A DNA stretch of 28,839 nt from DASUHT01 sp051955775 (GTDB taxonomy: Bacteria > Actinomycetota > Thermoleophilia > Gaiellales > JAICJC01): contig JBQCGJ010000098.1 of the NCBI GenBank assembly GCA_051955775.1, positions 1 to 28,839 of the forward strand. Reading direction: 5' to 3'. Every line of letters starts with the position of its first letter. Position 1 is the first letter of the stretch. Below, one piece after another: positions 6,408-13,438 of the stretch. Both the position numbers and the translations under genes were made by a program. Below the pieces are notes generated by a model, which was not told the origin of the DNA, did not search any database, and was given only the letters and a program-made list of their open reading frames with translations.

Positions 6408-7358
6408 GTGCGCGGGGCGAGGTGGAGCCGATACGGGCGGGCGCTGCGGGCCGTGTGGTTGGCGGCTGTGATCCCTGGGCTGGTACCGGCCCCCGTGAGC
6501 AGTGCGCCGGCCGAGCCCGCGCCGGCGCCGATCCCGGCCTCGGCGCCGTGCGGCGCGTCGCGGCCGGTGGCGATCCGCCACCTGGTGGTGATCGTGATGG
6601 AGAACCACTCCTATGGCCAGATCATCGGCCACGCTCCGTATATCGACCGGCTCGCCGGAGCGTGCGGGCTGGCCACCCACTATCACGCGATCAGCCATCC
6701 CAGCCTGCCCAACTACCTGGCCATGACCAGCGGCAGCACATGGGGCATCAGCAGCGACTGCTCGCCGGCGCAGTGTCCCGTGCCGCGCAACAGCATCTTC
6801 GCCCAGATCGGGGGCCGGCACATGCTGTGGCATGTGTACGCCGAGTCGATCCCGTCGCCGTGCGCTCGGCAGAGCTCGGGTGAGTACGCGGTCAAGCACA
6901 ACCCAGCCGCGTATTACACCGTCGGCGGGGTGCGCTCGCACTGCGCGGCGCGCATCTCCAGGGCCGGGAATCCCGGTCGCGGCCCCCTGCGCACCGCCCT
7001 GTATGGATCGATGCCGGCCTACAGCTTCGTGGTCCCCAACCTGTGCGACGACATGCACGACTGCCCGGTGAGCACCGGGGATGCGTGGCTCTCCGCGTGG
7101 ATCCCCGCCATCGTTCGCAGCCCGGCATACCAGTCCCGGCACACGGCGATCGTGATCACCTTCGACGAGGACGACGGCGCCGCGTCGAACCACGTGGCCA
7201 CGCTCGTCGTCAGCCCCGCCACGCCTCGCGGTGCGCGCAGCGCCCAGCCGTTCACGCACTACTCGCTGCTTCGCACCAGCGAGTACCTGTTCGGGGCCCG
7301 GTTCCTGGGAGGCGCTGCCCATGCGACCGGCCTCAGCCGCGCGTTCCGCCTCTACTGA
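6408..7358 (+). CDS. Secreted phosphoesterase (phospholipase C/acid phosphatase-like, PF04185 type)
   Basis: A 316-residue exported protein. It has a basic N-terminus, a hydrophobic core WLAAVIPGLVPAPVSSA and an Ala/Pro-rich segment typical of a signal peptide. The catalytic domain shows the family hallmarks: HLVVIVMENHSYGQIIG (Glu-Asn metal ligands), HAISHPSLPNYLAMTSG (the Ser/His segment), FVVPNLCDDMHDC, and ITFDEDDG near the end (second metal cluster). Six or more cysteines suggest disulfides outside the cell. The start is GTG at 6408. The enzyme should hydrolyse phosphomonoesters or phospholipid headgroups. A larger paralogue with extra domains is at 21883-23613. The methyltransferase gene begins 15 nt downstream, so the two may be co-transcribed. 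Confidence 0.9.
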   Translation: MRGARWSRYGRALRAVWLAAVIPGLVPAPVSSAPAEPAPAPIPASAPCGASRPVAIRHLVVIVMENHSYGQIIGHAPYIDRLAGACGLATHYHAISHPSLPNYLAMTSGSTWGISSDCSPAQCPVPRNSIFAQIGGRHMLWHVYAESIPSPCARQSSGEYAVKHNPAAYYTVGGVRSHCAARISRAGNPGRGPLRTALYGSMPAYSFVVPNLCDDMHDCPVSTGDAWLSAWIPAIVRSPAYQSRHTAIVITFDEDDGAASNHVATLVVSPATPRGARSAQPFTHYSLLRTSEYLFGARFLGGAAHATGLSRAFRLY

Positions 7359-7373
7359 GGTACTGATACACGC

Positions 7374-8018
7374 GTGAACTGCTGCACGCAGGCCGGCTAC
7401 CGCGACATCTTCGGCGCCCAGCAGGTGGAGCGCGACGTCCGCCGGTACCGCCGCAAGGGCCTCACGGGATCGGCGCGGTGGCTGCGCGACACGATTGTCA
7501 GCGGCGGCGTGGCCGACCGCTCGGTGCTGGAGATCGGCGGGGGTATCGGGGCGATGCAGATCGAGCTGCTGCAGGCCGGCGCCTCACGCGCGGTCAACGT
7601 CGAGCTGGTCGACAGCTACGAGGCCGCGGCGGCCGGGCTGGCCTCCGAGCACGGGGTGGGGAATCGGATCGGTCGGGAGCTGGGCGACCTCGCGGGCGAC
7701 CCCGGTCTGGCGCCCGCGGCGGACATCGTGGTCATGCACCGCGTGATCTGCTGCTACCCGGACGCCGGCGCGCTGATGCAGGCCGCCTGCGACCACGCGA
7801 CGCACACGGTCGCCATCACCGTGCCCCGCGACTCGTGGTGGGTGCGGCTTGGATTTGCCGCCATGAACGCGTGGCTCCGCGTCCGCCGCGTCGCCTTCCG
7901 CGGATTCGTGCATCCGGTGGAACCGATGCTCGCCGGGGCCCAGGGCTTCGGGGCCACCGATCGCACGTCCGGCCCGCTGTGGACGAGCATCGTCCTGCAC
8001 CGCCGAGACCCGGCCTGA
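7374..8018 (+). CDS. Class I SAM-dependent methyltransferase
   Basis: A 214-residue methyltransferase. Motif I (SVLEIGGGIGAMQIELLQAG) is at about residues 43-62, followed by an acidic end of strand 2 (NVELVDSYEAA) and motif IV-like IVVMHRVICCYPDAGAL. The N-terminus MNCCTQAGYRDIFG with YRRKGLTGSARWL resembles proteins annotated as magnesium-protoporphyrin O-methyltransferase-like, but no other tetrapyrrole gene is nearby, so that specific function is not claimed. A C-terminal hydrophobic part (WWVRLGFAAMNAWLRVRR) could contact membranes or a greasy substrate. The start is GTG, 15 nt after the phosphoesterase stop. The stop lies 4 bp from the convergent small membrane protein gene. Confidence 0.88.
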   Translation: MNCCTQAGYRDIFGAQQVERDVRRYRRKGLTGSARWLRDTIVSGGVADRSVLEIGGGIGAMQIELLQAGASRAVNVELVDSYEAAAAGLASEHGVGNRIGRELGDLAGDPGLAPAADIVVMHRVICCYPDAGALMQAACDHATHTVAITVPRDSWWVRLGFAAMNAWLRVRRVAFRGFVHPVEPMLAGAQGFGATDRTSGPLWTSIVLHRRDPA

Positions 8019-8022
8019 TCGG

Positions 8023-8370
8023 CTACCGCACCGCGAGCACGGCCAGCACCGTGAACACGGCCACCCCCGTGAGCGCGATGCGAGTCGCCCGGGCGGCGAT
8101 CCGGCGAGCGTGGTACCCGGCTGTCAGGCCGGCCACGTGAATCAGCGTGCGTCCGCTGACCAGCGCGGCCACCGGCTGTCGCGGCACGGCGGCGATGGTG
8201 CGCGCCTGCCAGGCCGCGATCATCAGCTCGGCCTCGCGGCGCGCCGACCGGCGGTAGAACGGCAGCCGCTCGCGGCGCCTGATCCAGTAGCCGAGCGCGT
8301 CCGCCGCCTGCTCGAGATCGAGCGTGAGCATCTCTCGCACGACCTGCTCATCGTCGGTGTGGCGGCCCAT
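8023..8370 (-). CDS. Small hypothetical protein with C-terminal membrane segment
   Basis: A 115-residue protein beginning MGRHTDDEQVVREMLTLDL. The first half is charged and helical (EQAADALGYWIRRRERLPFYRR); the last ~20 residues (IALTGVAVFTVLAVLAVR) are one transmembrane helix at the extreme C-terminus, so this may be a tail-anchored protein. No family is recognised. The ATG at 8370 is used because an upstream in-frame extension would run far into the sulfotransferase gene. As chosen, the gene starts 23 bp inside the 3' end of the sulfotransferase gene on the same strand, which suggests translational coupling. Confidence 0.65.
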   Translation of the reverse strand: MGRHTDDEQVVREMLTLDLEQAADALGYWIRRRERLPFYRRSARREAELMIAAWQARTIAAVPRQPVAALVSGRTLIHVAGLTAGYHARRIAARATRIALTGVAVFTVLAVLAVR

Positions 8371-9487
8371 CTCCCGATGATATCCCGGCTCGGGCCAGCG
8401 GTCCGGCCTGCCGCTCGTCGCGCCGCGCGCTGCGTGCGGGCTGACGGTTGACTCGGCTGGGCGGGGACGCCACGGGGCGCGCCGCATACGGGGCGATATC
8501 GCGCTGGGGCGTCGTACGCCGCACAGCCCGGGTGGCCGGCGGCGTGAGGTAGCCGTAGCCGAGCAGCAGCGGCCAGGTCAGAACCGACACCAGCTTGCGG
8601 TCGCGCCAGGCCATGCGGGCCCGCCACTCGGTATCCACCGAGAGGCGCAGCGCTCCGCGGCGGAACCGCACCCGGTTTCCCGACACGGTGTGGTGGACGC
8701 CGATATCGGCGATCCCATCCGAGACGAACCCGTACGCGGCCTCGTCGGTCGGCCCTCCGACCTCTGCCGCGATCCGCGCCAGGTCGCGCTGCGGGTCTTC
8801 GACCAGGGTCTCGTACCGGACCCGCGTGCGGCGCCGGCGCGGGCTCAGGAACTCGAACACGGAGTTCCACACCATCCACTCCACGGCGATTCTCGAGGGG
8901 CCGTACGTGGGCATGTCCGATCCGTCGCTGGTCTCCGGCCGGCGTACCCGGCGGCGCCATGAGTACGCGACCCCGCGGCTGTCCCGCACGAGGTGGATCA
9001 GATGCACCGGTATGTCAGGGATGCGGTCGACGACGGCCGCAAAGGCAGGGGTCTTCGACGAGTCGACGATGACCTCCGCGCCGGACACCTCCGCCACCGC
9101 CCGGTACACGCGGGCGGTGCGTTCGGCGTAGTCATCCAGCCGGCGGCGGTAGGGCGGCCACAGGGAAGGCGCGACGGCCAGCGGGAGGTAGCGGAAGCGG
9201 TCGACCTGGCCCTGAAGTTCCACGGCGCCGCTGCTGTCGGCGCGGTCCCAGCCCCCGAAGGCTCGCTCTCCCACCTCGTGCCAGAACGGACACTCGTGGA
9301 ATGGCTCACCGCAGCCGCACAGCTGGTTCTCGACCACTCCACGCTGCCACAGGTGCCGCAGCTCGCCGACCGCCACGAATCCCGGAAGATTCGCCAGCAG
9401 GAGCTCCAGCACCGTGCTCCCACTGCGACTGGTCGAGCCGACGTACGCCACCTTCGGATTCAACGCATGAGTTCGGTTGGCTCCCAT
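8348..9487 (-). CDS. Sulfotransferase family protein
   Basis: A 379-residue protein with the PAPS-dependent sulfotransferase fold. The 5'-phosphosulfate-binding loop is YVGSTSRSGSTVLELLLA near residues 15-32, and the 3'-phosphate-binding motif is LIHLVRDSRGVAYSWRR. The cysteine pair region LCGCGEPFHECPFWHEVGE is characteristic of the actinobacterial/cyanobacterial subgroup. It likely transfers sulfate from PAPS to a hydroxyl on a lipid, glycan or small molecule. The ATG chosen starts shortly before the PAPS loop; an ATG 153 bp upstream gives an implausible leader. The C-terminal ~50 residues are an Arg/Pro/Ser-rich tail with no conserved pattern, overlapping the next gene; it may be a late extension after loss of an earlier stop. 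Confidence 0.87.
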   Translation of the reverse strand: MGANRTHALNPKVAYVGSTSRSGSTVLELLLANLPGFVAVGELRHLWQRGVVENQLCGCGEPFHECPFWHEVGERAFGGWDRADSSGAVELQGQVDRFRYLPLAVAPSLWPPYRRRLDDYAERTARVYRAVAEVSGAEVIVDSSKTPAFAAVVDRIPDIPVHLIHLVRDSRGVAYSWRRRVRRPETSDGSDMPTYGPSRIAVEWMVWNSVFEFLSPRRRRTRVRYETLVEDPQRDLARIAAEVGGPTDEAAYGFVSDGIADIGVHHTVSGNRVRFRRGALRLSVDTEWRARMAWRDRKLVSVLTWPLLLGYGYLTPPATRAVRRTTPQRDIAPYAARPVASPPSRVNRQPARSARRDERQAGPLARAGISSGDGPPHRR

Positions 9488-9701
9488 GACCCAGGCCCTC
9501 CCACGCCCACGACTGCACCCATGACCGACATCGCCCAAGACCCGCACGGATGATCGACACGGCAGGCCCAGCCATGTCAGAAGTACCCAGGTGAGCAAGC
9601 TTACACACCCAGGATTTCGATGCTTCCAACGATTCGACAATCGGTTCGGCCCCGGCCCTCGGCTGCCGGCGGCGTCGTGCGGTAGCGTTTCCGGCGTAGT
9701 C

Positions 9702-9726
9702 GGGCGGCCGCAACCGGTCGCCGCCC
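9702..9726 (+). promoter_or_regulatory. Leader hairpin upstream of the 9742 gene
   Basis: The 254-bp interval 9488-9741 separates divergent genes and holds no convincing gene. GGGCGGC (9702-9708) and GCCGCCC (9720-9726) form a perfect 7-bp stem just before the GGGGGG Shine-Dalgarno at 9731-9737. A -10-like TAGCGT lies at about 9682-9687. These may form a leader, but the evidence is weak. Confidence 0.3.
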
Positions 9727-9741
9727 AGTCAGGGGGGTCTC

Positions 9742-10179
9742 ATGACAGCGAAAAGCGAATTCGACGCGACCGAATGGGAGCTGATCTCGGAGGGCCCGGT
9801 GACCGCCGGAATGATCGTGCTGACAGCATCCGGTGGCGGCTCGTTCCGCGAGACGCTCGCCCTCAGCCGGGCGTATACCGATGCCCGGCGCGAGCACGGC
9901 GAGAGCGAGTTGCTGGACGAGATCGTGTCGGCGAAGCCGAAGTTCGACCGGCACAAGTTCCGTTCGCCACAGTCCCTGCGCGACGACGGCCTGAAACTGC
10001 TGACGGACGCCGTCGGACTGGTGGAACGCAAGGCCACGCCGCAGGAACTGGCCGACTACCGCGAGTTCGTTGTCAACCGGGCCACGAAGGTGGCGGCTGC
10101 GCACAAGGAGGACGGGCAGGAGATCAGCCCCGCAGAGCAGGCGGCGCTGGACCAGATCAGGCAGCATCTGGGTTCCTAG
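9742..10179 (+). CDS. Conserved hypothetical helical protein
   Basis: A 145-residue soluble protein beginning MTAKSEFDATEWELISEGP. The pattern WELISEGPVTAGMIVLTASGGGSFRETLALSRAY, then GESELLDEIVSAKP, and a C-terminal helix pair (ATPQELADYREFVVNRATKVAAAHKEDG, ISPAEQAALDQIRQHLG) is familiar from small conserved actinobacterial proteins with no assigned function. No catalytic residues or membrane segments stand out, and the C-terminus looks like an amphipathic helical bundle. The ATG follows a run of six G, an extreme but usable Shine-Dalgarno. The next gene starts 26 nt after the stop behind its own -10-like element. Confidence 0.8.
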   Translation: MTAKSEFDATEWELISEGPVTAGMIVLTASGGGSFRETLALSRAYTDARREHGESELLDEIVSAKPKFDRHKFRSPQSLRDDGLKLLTDAVGLVERKATPQELADYREFVVNRATKVAAAHKEDGQEISPAEQAALDQIRQHLGS

Positions 10180-10192
10180 GCTGCGCGAGTAG

Positions 10193-10198
10193 TACACT
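10193..10198 (+). promoter_or_regulatory. -10-like hexamer for the 64-residue protein gene
   Basis: TACACT ends 7 nt before the ATG at 10206 with no Shine-Dalgarno between them, consistent with a leaderless transcript. The -35 region is not recognisable. Confidence 0.45.
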
Positions 10199-10205
10199 CG
10201 CAAAC

Positions 10206-10400
10206 ATGGGTATTCGCGACTGGTTTGCGAAGTTGCGCAAGGAAGGCGACGAGGAAGAGCTGCGCCGGGTCGAGGAGGAGAGGGGCCTGCCGCTCGAGGA
10301 GCGTGAGCGGCTCTCCGGCGACGTCGAAGGCCTGGGCGCCGACGAGCGCACCGCCCGCCGCACCGGCGAGAGCTCGACCCAGGACTTCGACCGCTTCTAG
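10206..10400 (+). CDS. Small charged protein of 64 residues
   Basis: The protein begins MGIRDWFAKLRKEGDEEEL and is dominated by charged residues (RRVEEERGLPLEERERLSGDVEG), ending STQDFDRF. The first 12 residues could form an amphipathic helix that touches membranes; the rest is probably a solvent-exposed helix followed by disorder. GC-rich third positions and a plausible leaderless start support coding. The gene sits between two short genes on the same strand. No family is recognised. Confidence 0.65.
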   Translation: MGIRDWFAKLRKEGDEEELRRVEEERGLPLEERERLSGDVEGLGADERTARRTGESSTQDFDRF

Positions 10401-10421
10401 CGGTCGCCGCCGCCGCCGGCC

Positions 10422-10784
10422 ATGGTGACGGTTGACGACGTGCGGTCCGTGGCGGCGAACCTGCCTCGCTCCTACGAGGTCGTGGTTCGCGGGCGGATCA
10501 AGTTCCGCGTCAAGCAGATCGTCTACCTGGCCTTCTCCCGGGACGAGACGGAGGTCGGGTTCGGCTTCCCGAAGTCCGAACGGGAGTATCTGGTGCAGAC
10601 CGCGCCGGACAAGTTCTTCATGCCCGACGAGGCGAGCATGCGCTTCCACTGGGTCGAGGCGTGGACGGCGAAGCTCGAGTACGACGAGATGCGCGATTTT
10701 GTGATCTGCGCCTGGGCGATGTGCGTGCCCCGGTACGTGTCGGCGCCCTACGTCCTGCACGACGCAGACGAGCGCGCGAGGTAG
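10422..10784 (+). CDS. MmcQ/YjbR-like protein
   Basis: A 120-residue protein with the YjbR/MmcQ fold pattern: an N-terminal helix MVTVDDVRSVAANLPRSYE, then strands around GRIKFRVKQIVYLAFSRDETEVGFGF, the LVQTAPDKFFMPDEA segment, and the HWVEAWTAKLEYDEMRDFVICAWAM helix. The family adopts a double-wing DNA-binding-like fold, but its biochemical role is unsettled. It begins 21 nt after the previous stop and has no strong Shine-Dalgarno. Possibly co-transcribed with the two preceding small genes. Confidence 0.87.
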   Translation: MVTVDDVRSVAANLPRSYEVVVRGRIKFRVKQIVYLAFSRDETEVGFGFPKSEREYLVQTAPDKFFMPDEASMRFHWVEAWTAKLEYDEMRDFVICAWAMCVPRYVSAPYVLHDADERAR

Positions 10785-10897
10785 CGCTCCGGCGTGACAC
10801 CCGTCATGCGGGATCGGTGACGTGATGCTCTACCGCGCCGAGGGGTCCGTCGGCAGCATGGATGCGAACCGTCGAGACCGTCCGAGAGGAGCATTCC

Positions 10898-11299
10898 ATG
10901 ACTTCCACAACCCGTCGCAGGCTCGCCACCGTGGCCGCCGCTCCCGCAGCTGCTGTGGCGGCGTGGGCCGGCATCCGTGCAGCCGGCGTCAGCCTCGGCG
11001 TGTCGACCGGCGGCACGGTCGGCGCCGGCAGCGTCATCGTCGTCGCCGTGCTCGCGGCGCTCGGCGGCTGGCTGGTCGTGCGGGTGGTCGAGCGGCATTC
11101 GGCGAACCCGCGGGCGCGCTGGGCGCAGGTCGCCACCACGGTGCTGGCCGTGTCCATGATCGGGCCCTCGTGGACAGCCGACGGCGCCGCCGCCGTGGCG
11201 CTGATGTCGCTGCATTTCGTGGTGGCGGTCGTGGTCATCGGAGGGTTCATGGGCTCGCTGCCCGCTCCTGCCTGCCGGCGGCTCTCCCCCGAAGCCTGA
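10898..11299 (+). CDS. DUF6069-like four-helix membrane protein
   Basis: A 133-residue integral membrane protein with four hydrophobic segments: about residues 10-30 (TVAAAPAAAVAAWAGIRAAG), 38-60 (GSVIVVAVLAALGGWLVVRVV), 73-92 (ATTVLAVSMIGPS) and 100-122 (VALMSLHFVVAVVVIGGF). The conserved ERHSANPRARW loop between helices 2 and 3 is the family-like signature. The start MTSTTRRR was chosen because GAGAGGAG precedes it; an ATG 36 bp upstream would add a charged, non-conserved leader. The MFS transporter gene follows 40 bp downstream with its own -10-like element. Confidence 0.78.
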   Translation: MTSTTRRRLATVAAAPAAAVAAWAGIRAAGVSLGVSTGGTVGAGSVIVVAVLAALGGWLVVRVVERHSANPRARWAQVATTVLAVSMIGPSWTADGAAAVALMSLHFVVAVVVIGGFMGSLPAPACRRLSPEA

Positions 11300-11327
11300 A
11301 TCCGCCCCGCCCGTCGGCTGCGCCGCC

Positions 11328-11333
11328 TAAGCT
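11328..11333 (+). promoter_or_regulatory. -10-like hexamer for the MFS transporter gene
   Basis: TAAGCT lies 6 nt upstream of the GTG at 11340 with no Shine-Dalgarno. The -35 is not clear. This again fits a leaderless transcript. Confidence 0.4.
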
Positions 11334-11339
11334 CCACGC

Positions 11340-13376
11340 GTGGCCTCGACGGGCATGACCGCCACGACCGACGGCGCGCCGGACACCCCGGCCCGGCGGG
11401 TTCGGTTGATCTTCGGCGCGCTGCTTCTGGTGATGCTGCTGGCGTCGCTCGACCAGACCATCGTGTCGACGGCGCTTCCCACCATCGTCGGCGACCTGGG
11501 TGGGATCCAGCACCTGTCCTGGGTGGTCACCGCCTACCTGCTGGCCTCGACGGTGGTGGGGCCGCTGTACGGGAAGCTGGGCGACCTGTACGGCCGCAAG
11601 CGCATCCTGCAGACCGCCATCGTGCTGTTCCTGGTCGGATCCGCCCTGTGCGGCCTGGCGCAGGATATGACCCAGCTGATTGCCTTCCGGGCGCTGCAGG
11701 GGCTGGGTGGCGGCGGGCTGATGGTGACCACGATGGCGGTCGTGGGCGACGTCATCCCGCCCCGTGAGCGCGGCCGCTACCAGGGGTTCTTCGGCGCGGT
11801 GTTCGGGGTGTCCACGGTGATCGGCCCCCTGCTCGGCGGCTTCTTCGTGGACAACCTGTCCTGGCGCTGGATCTTCTACATCAACCTGCCGGTCGGGCTG
11901 GCCGCGTTCGCCGTGATCGGCGTCGTCTTCCACGCCCGGACGGTGACCACCAGCCACCGCGTCGACTACCTGGGGGCGGCGGTGCTGGCGGGAGCGCTGA
12001 GCGGGATCGTGCTCTTCACCAGTCTCGGCGGCACGAGCTACGCATGGTCGTCGGCGACCATCATCGGCCTGATCGTGGTGTCGGCGATCCTGCTGGCCGC
12101 GTTCCCGTTCATCGAGATGCGCGCCGCCGAGCCGATCCTGCCGCTGGAGCTGTTCCGCAACCAGACGTTCGTGGTGACCAGTCTGGTGGGGTTCATCGTC
12201 GGTCTGGCGCTGTTCGGGTCGGTGACGTACCTGCCCCTGTACCTCCAGGTCGTGAAGGGGCACAGCCCGACCAGCTCCGGCCTGCAGATGACGCCCATGA
12301 TGGCCGGGGTGCTGGTCACCTCGATCCTCAGCGGCCAGCTGATCTCGCGGTTCGGGCGGTACAAGCCGTTCCCGGTCATCGGCACCGCCGTGATGACGAT
12401 CGGCCTACTGCTGCTGGCGCAGCTTGCCGTGGACACGTCGCCGTGGACGGCCGCGCTGTTCATGATCATCCTCGGCCTGGGCCTGGGGATGGTCATGCAG
12501 GTGCTCGTGCTGGCGGTGCAGAACTCGGTGGACTACCGGATGCTGGGCGTGGCCACGTCCGGATCCACGCTGTTCAGGCAGGTCGGCGGGTCGATCGGCG
12601 TGGCCGCCTTCGGGGCCATCTTCGCAAACCGGCTGGCCGGCGAGCTGGCGTCGCGGCTGCCGCTGGGTGCGCACATCCCGGCCGCCGCCAATCCCGCCAT
12701 CGTCAGGCAGCTGCCGGCGGCGGTGCACGCGCCGTACGTGGCGGCGTTCGCGGCGGCCCTGCAGCCGGTGTTCCTGACCGCCGCCGGGATCGCCCTGCTG
12801 GCGTTCGTGTTCACCTGGCTGCTGCGCGAGGTGCCGTTGCGCCAGACAGCCCGCGCGGAGGGCGTCGGGGAGAGCTTCGCCTCACCTCGCGACGACAGCA
12901 GCGAGCGGGAGCTGGAGCGCATCGTCAGCTCGCTGATGCTGCAGGAGAAGCGGTTCGAGACCTATGAGCTGCTGATCACACGCTCGGGAGTGAGCATCGA
13001 GCCTGCCGAGGCCTGGACGCTGGGCCGGGTGTCGCGGCGGGAGGGGGAGACGGCGAGGGAGCTGGCCCACCAGTGCGGCGTCCCGGCCGACCTGCTGGCG
13101 TACCCGCTCACCGCCTTGATCCAGCAGGGGTTTGTGCGGGATGACGGAGACGGTGGGCTGCGCATGACCCCGGCGGGCCTGACTGCCTACGATCAGCTCG
13201 TGGCCGCGGGCCTCGCGGAGCTGTACGTCATGCTGGACGGCTGGGCGGACGACGACGAGGCCGAGCTGGGCGCGGTGCTGGAGAGACTGGCCCGCGCCCT
13301 GGTGGCCGAGATGCCGCTCGGCTCGGGGTCGCCGGCGGCCCGCGCGGCGACGAATCAGAGCCGATCCACGCCTTGA
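11340..13376 (+). CDS. DHA2-family MFS efflux transporter with C-terminal winged-helix domain
   Basis: A 678-residue protein. Residues ~20-500 are a 14-helix drug:H+ antiporter of the EmrB/QacA type: motif D1-like LLASLDQTIVSTALPTIVGDLGG, motif A GKLGDLYGRKRILQ, motif B region AFRALQGLGGGGLM, and motif C GAVFGVSTVIGPLLGGFFVD. Residues ~520-660 are soluble and resemble a MarR-type winged helix: ELERIVSSLMLQEKRFETYELL, EGETARELAHQCGVPADLLAYPLTALIQQGFVRDD, then a Gly-rich wing and MTPAGLTAYDQLVAAGLAEL. It should export hydrophobic or cationic compounds; the cytosolic domain may sense ligand or bind DNA. The start is GTG. The big LuxR regulator begins 62 bp downstream, a plausible local controller. 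Family is secure, substrate is not. Confidence 0.92.
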   Translation: MASTGMTATTDGAPDTPARRVRLIFGALLLVMLLASLDQTIVSTALPTIVGDLGGIQHLSWVVTAYLLASTVVGPLYGKLGDLYGRKRILQTAIVLFLVGSALCGLAQDMTQLIAFRALQGLGGGGLMVTTMAVVGDVIPPRERGRYQGFFGAVFGVSTVIGPLLGGFFVDNLSWRWIFYINLPVGLAAFAVIGVVFHARTVTTSHRVDYLGAAVLAGALSGIVLFTSLGGTSYAWSSATIIGLIVVSAILLAAFPFIEMRAAEPILPLELFRNQTFVVTSLVGFIVGLALFGSVTYLPLYLQVVKGHSPTSSGLQMTPMMAGVLVTSILSGQLISRFGRYKPFPVIGTAVMTIGLLLLAQLAVDTSPWTAALFMIILGLGLGMVMQVLVLAVQNSVDYRMLGVATSGSTLFRQVGGSIGVAAFGAIFANRLAGELASRLPLGAHIPAAANPAIVRQLPAAVHAPYVAAFAAALQPVFLTAAGIALLAFVFTWLLREVPLRQTARAEGVGESFASPRDDSSERELERIVSSLMLQEKRFETYELLITRSGVSIEPAEAWTLGRVSRREGETARELAHQCGVPADLLAYPLTALIQQGFVRDDGDGGLRMTPAGLTAYDQLVAAGLAELYVMLDGWADDDEAELGAVLERLARALVAEMPLGSGSPAARAATNQSRSTP

Positions 13377-13409
13377 ACGCCATGGAAGAGGACATGCGTG
13401 GTGCGCGTC

Positions 13410-13415
13410 TATAAA
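13410..13415 (+). promoter_or_regulatory. -10-like TATAAA for LuxR-family regulator gene
   Basis: TATAAA stands out in the GC-rich gap between the transporter and the regulator, 23 nt before the ATG at 13439. No good -35 is seen. It would give the regulator its own short-leader promoter. Confidence 0.4.
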
Positions 13416-13438
13416 GGGACGGTGCTTTCAGCGCAGCC

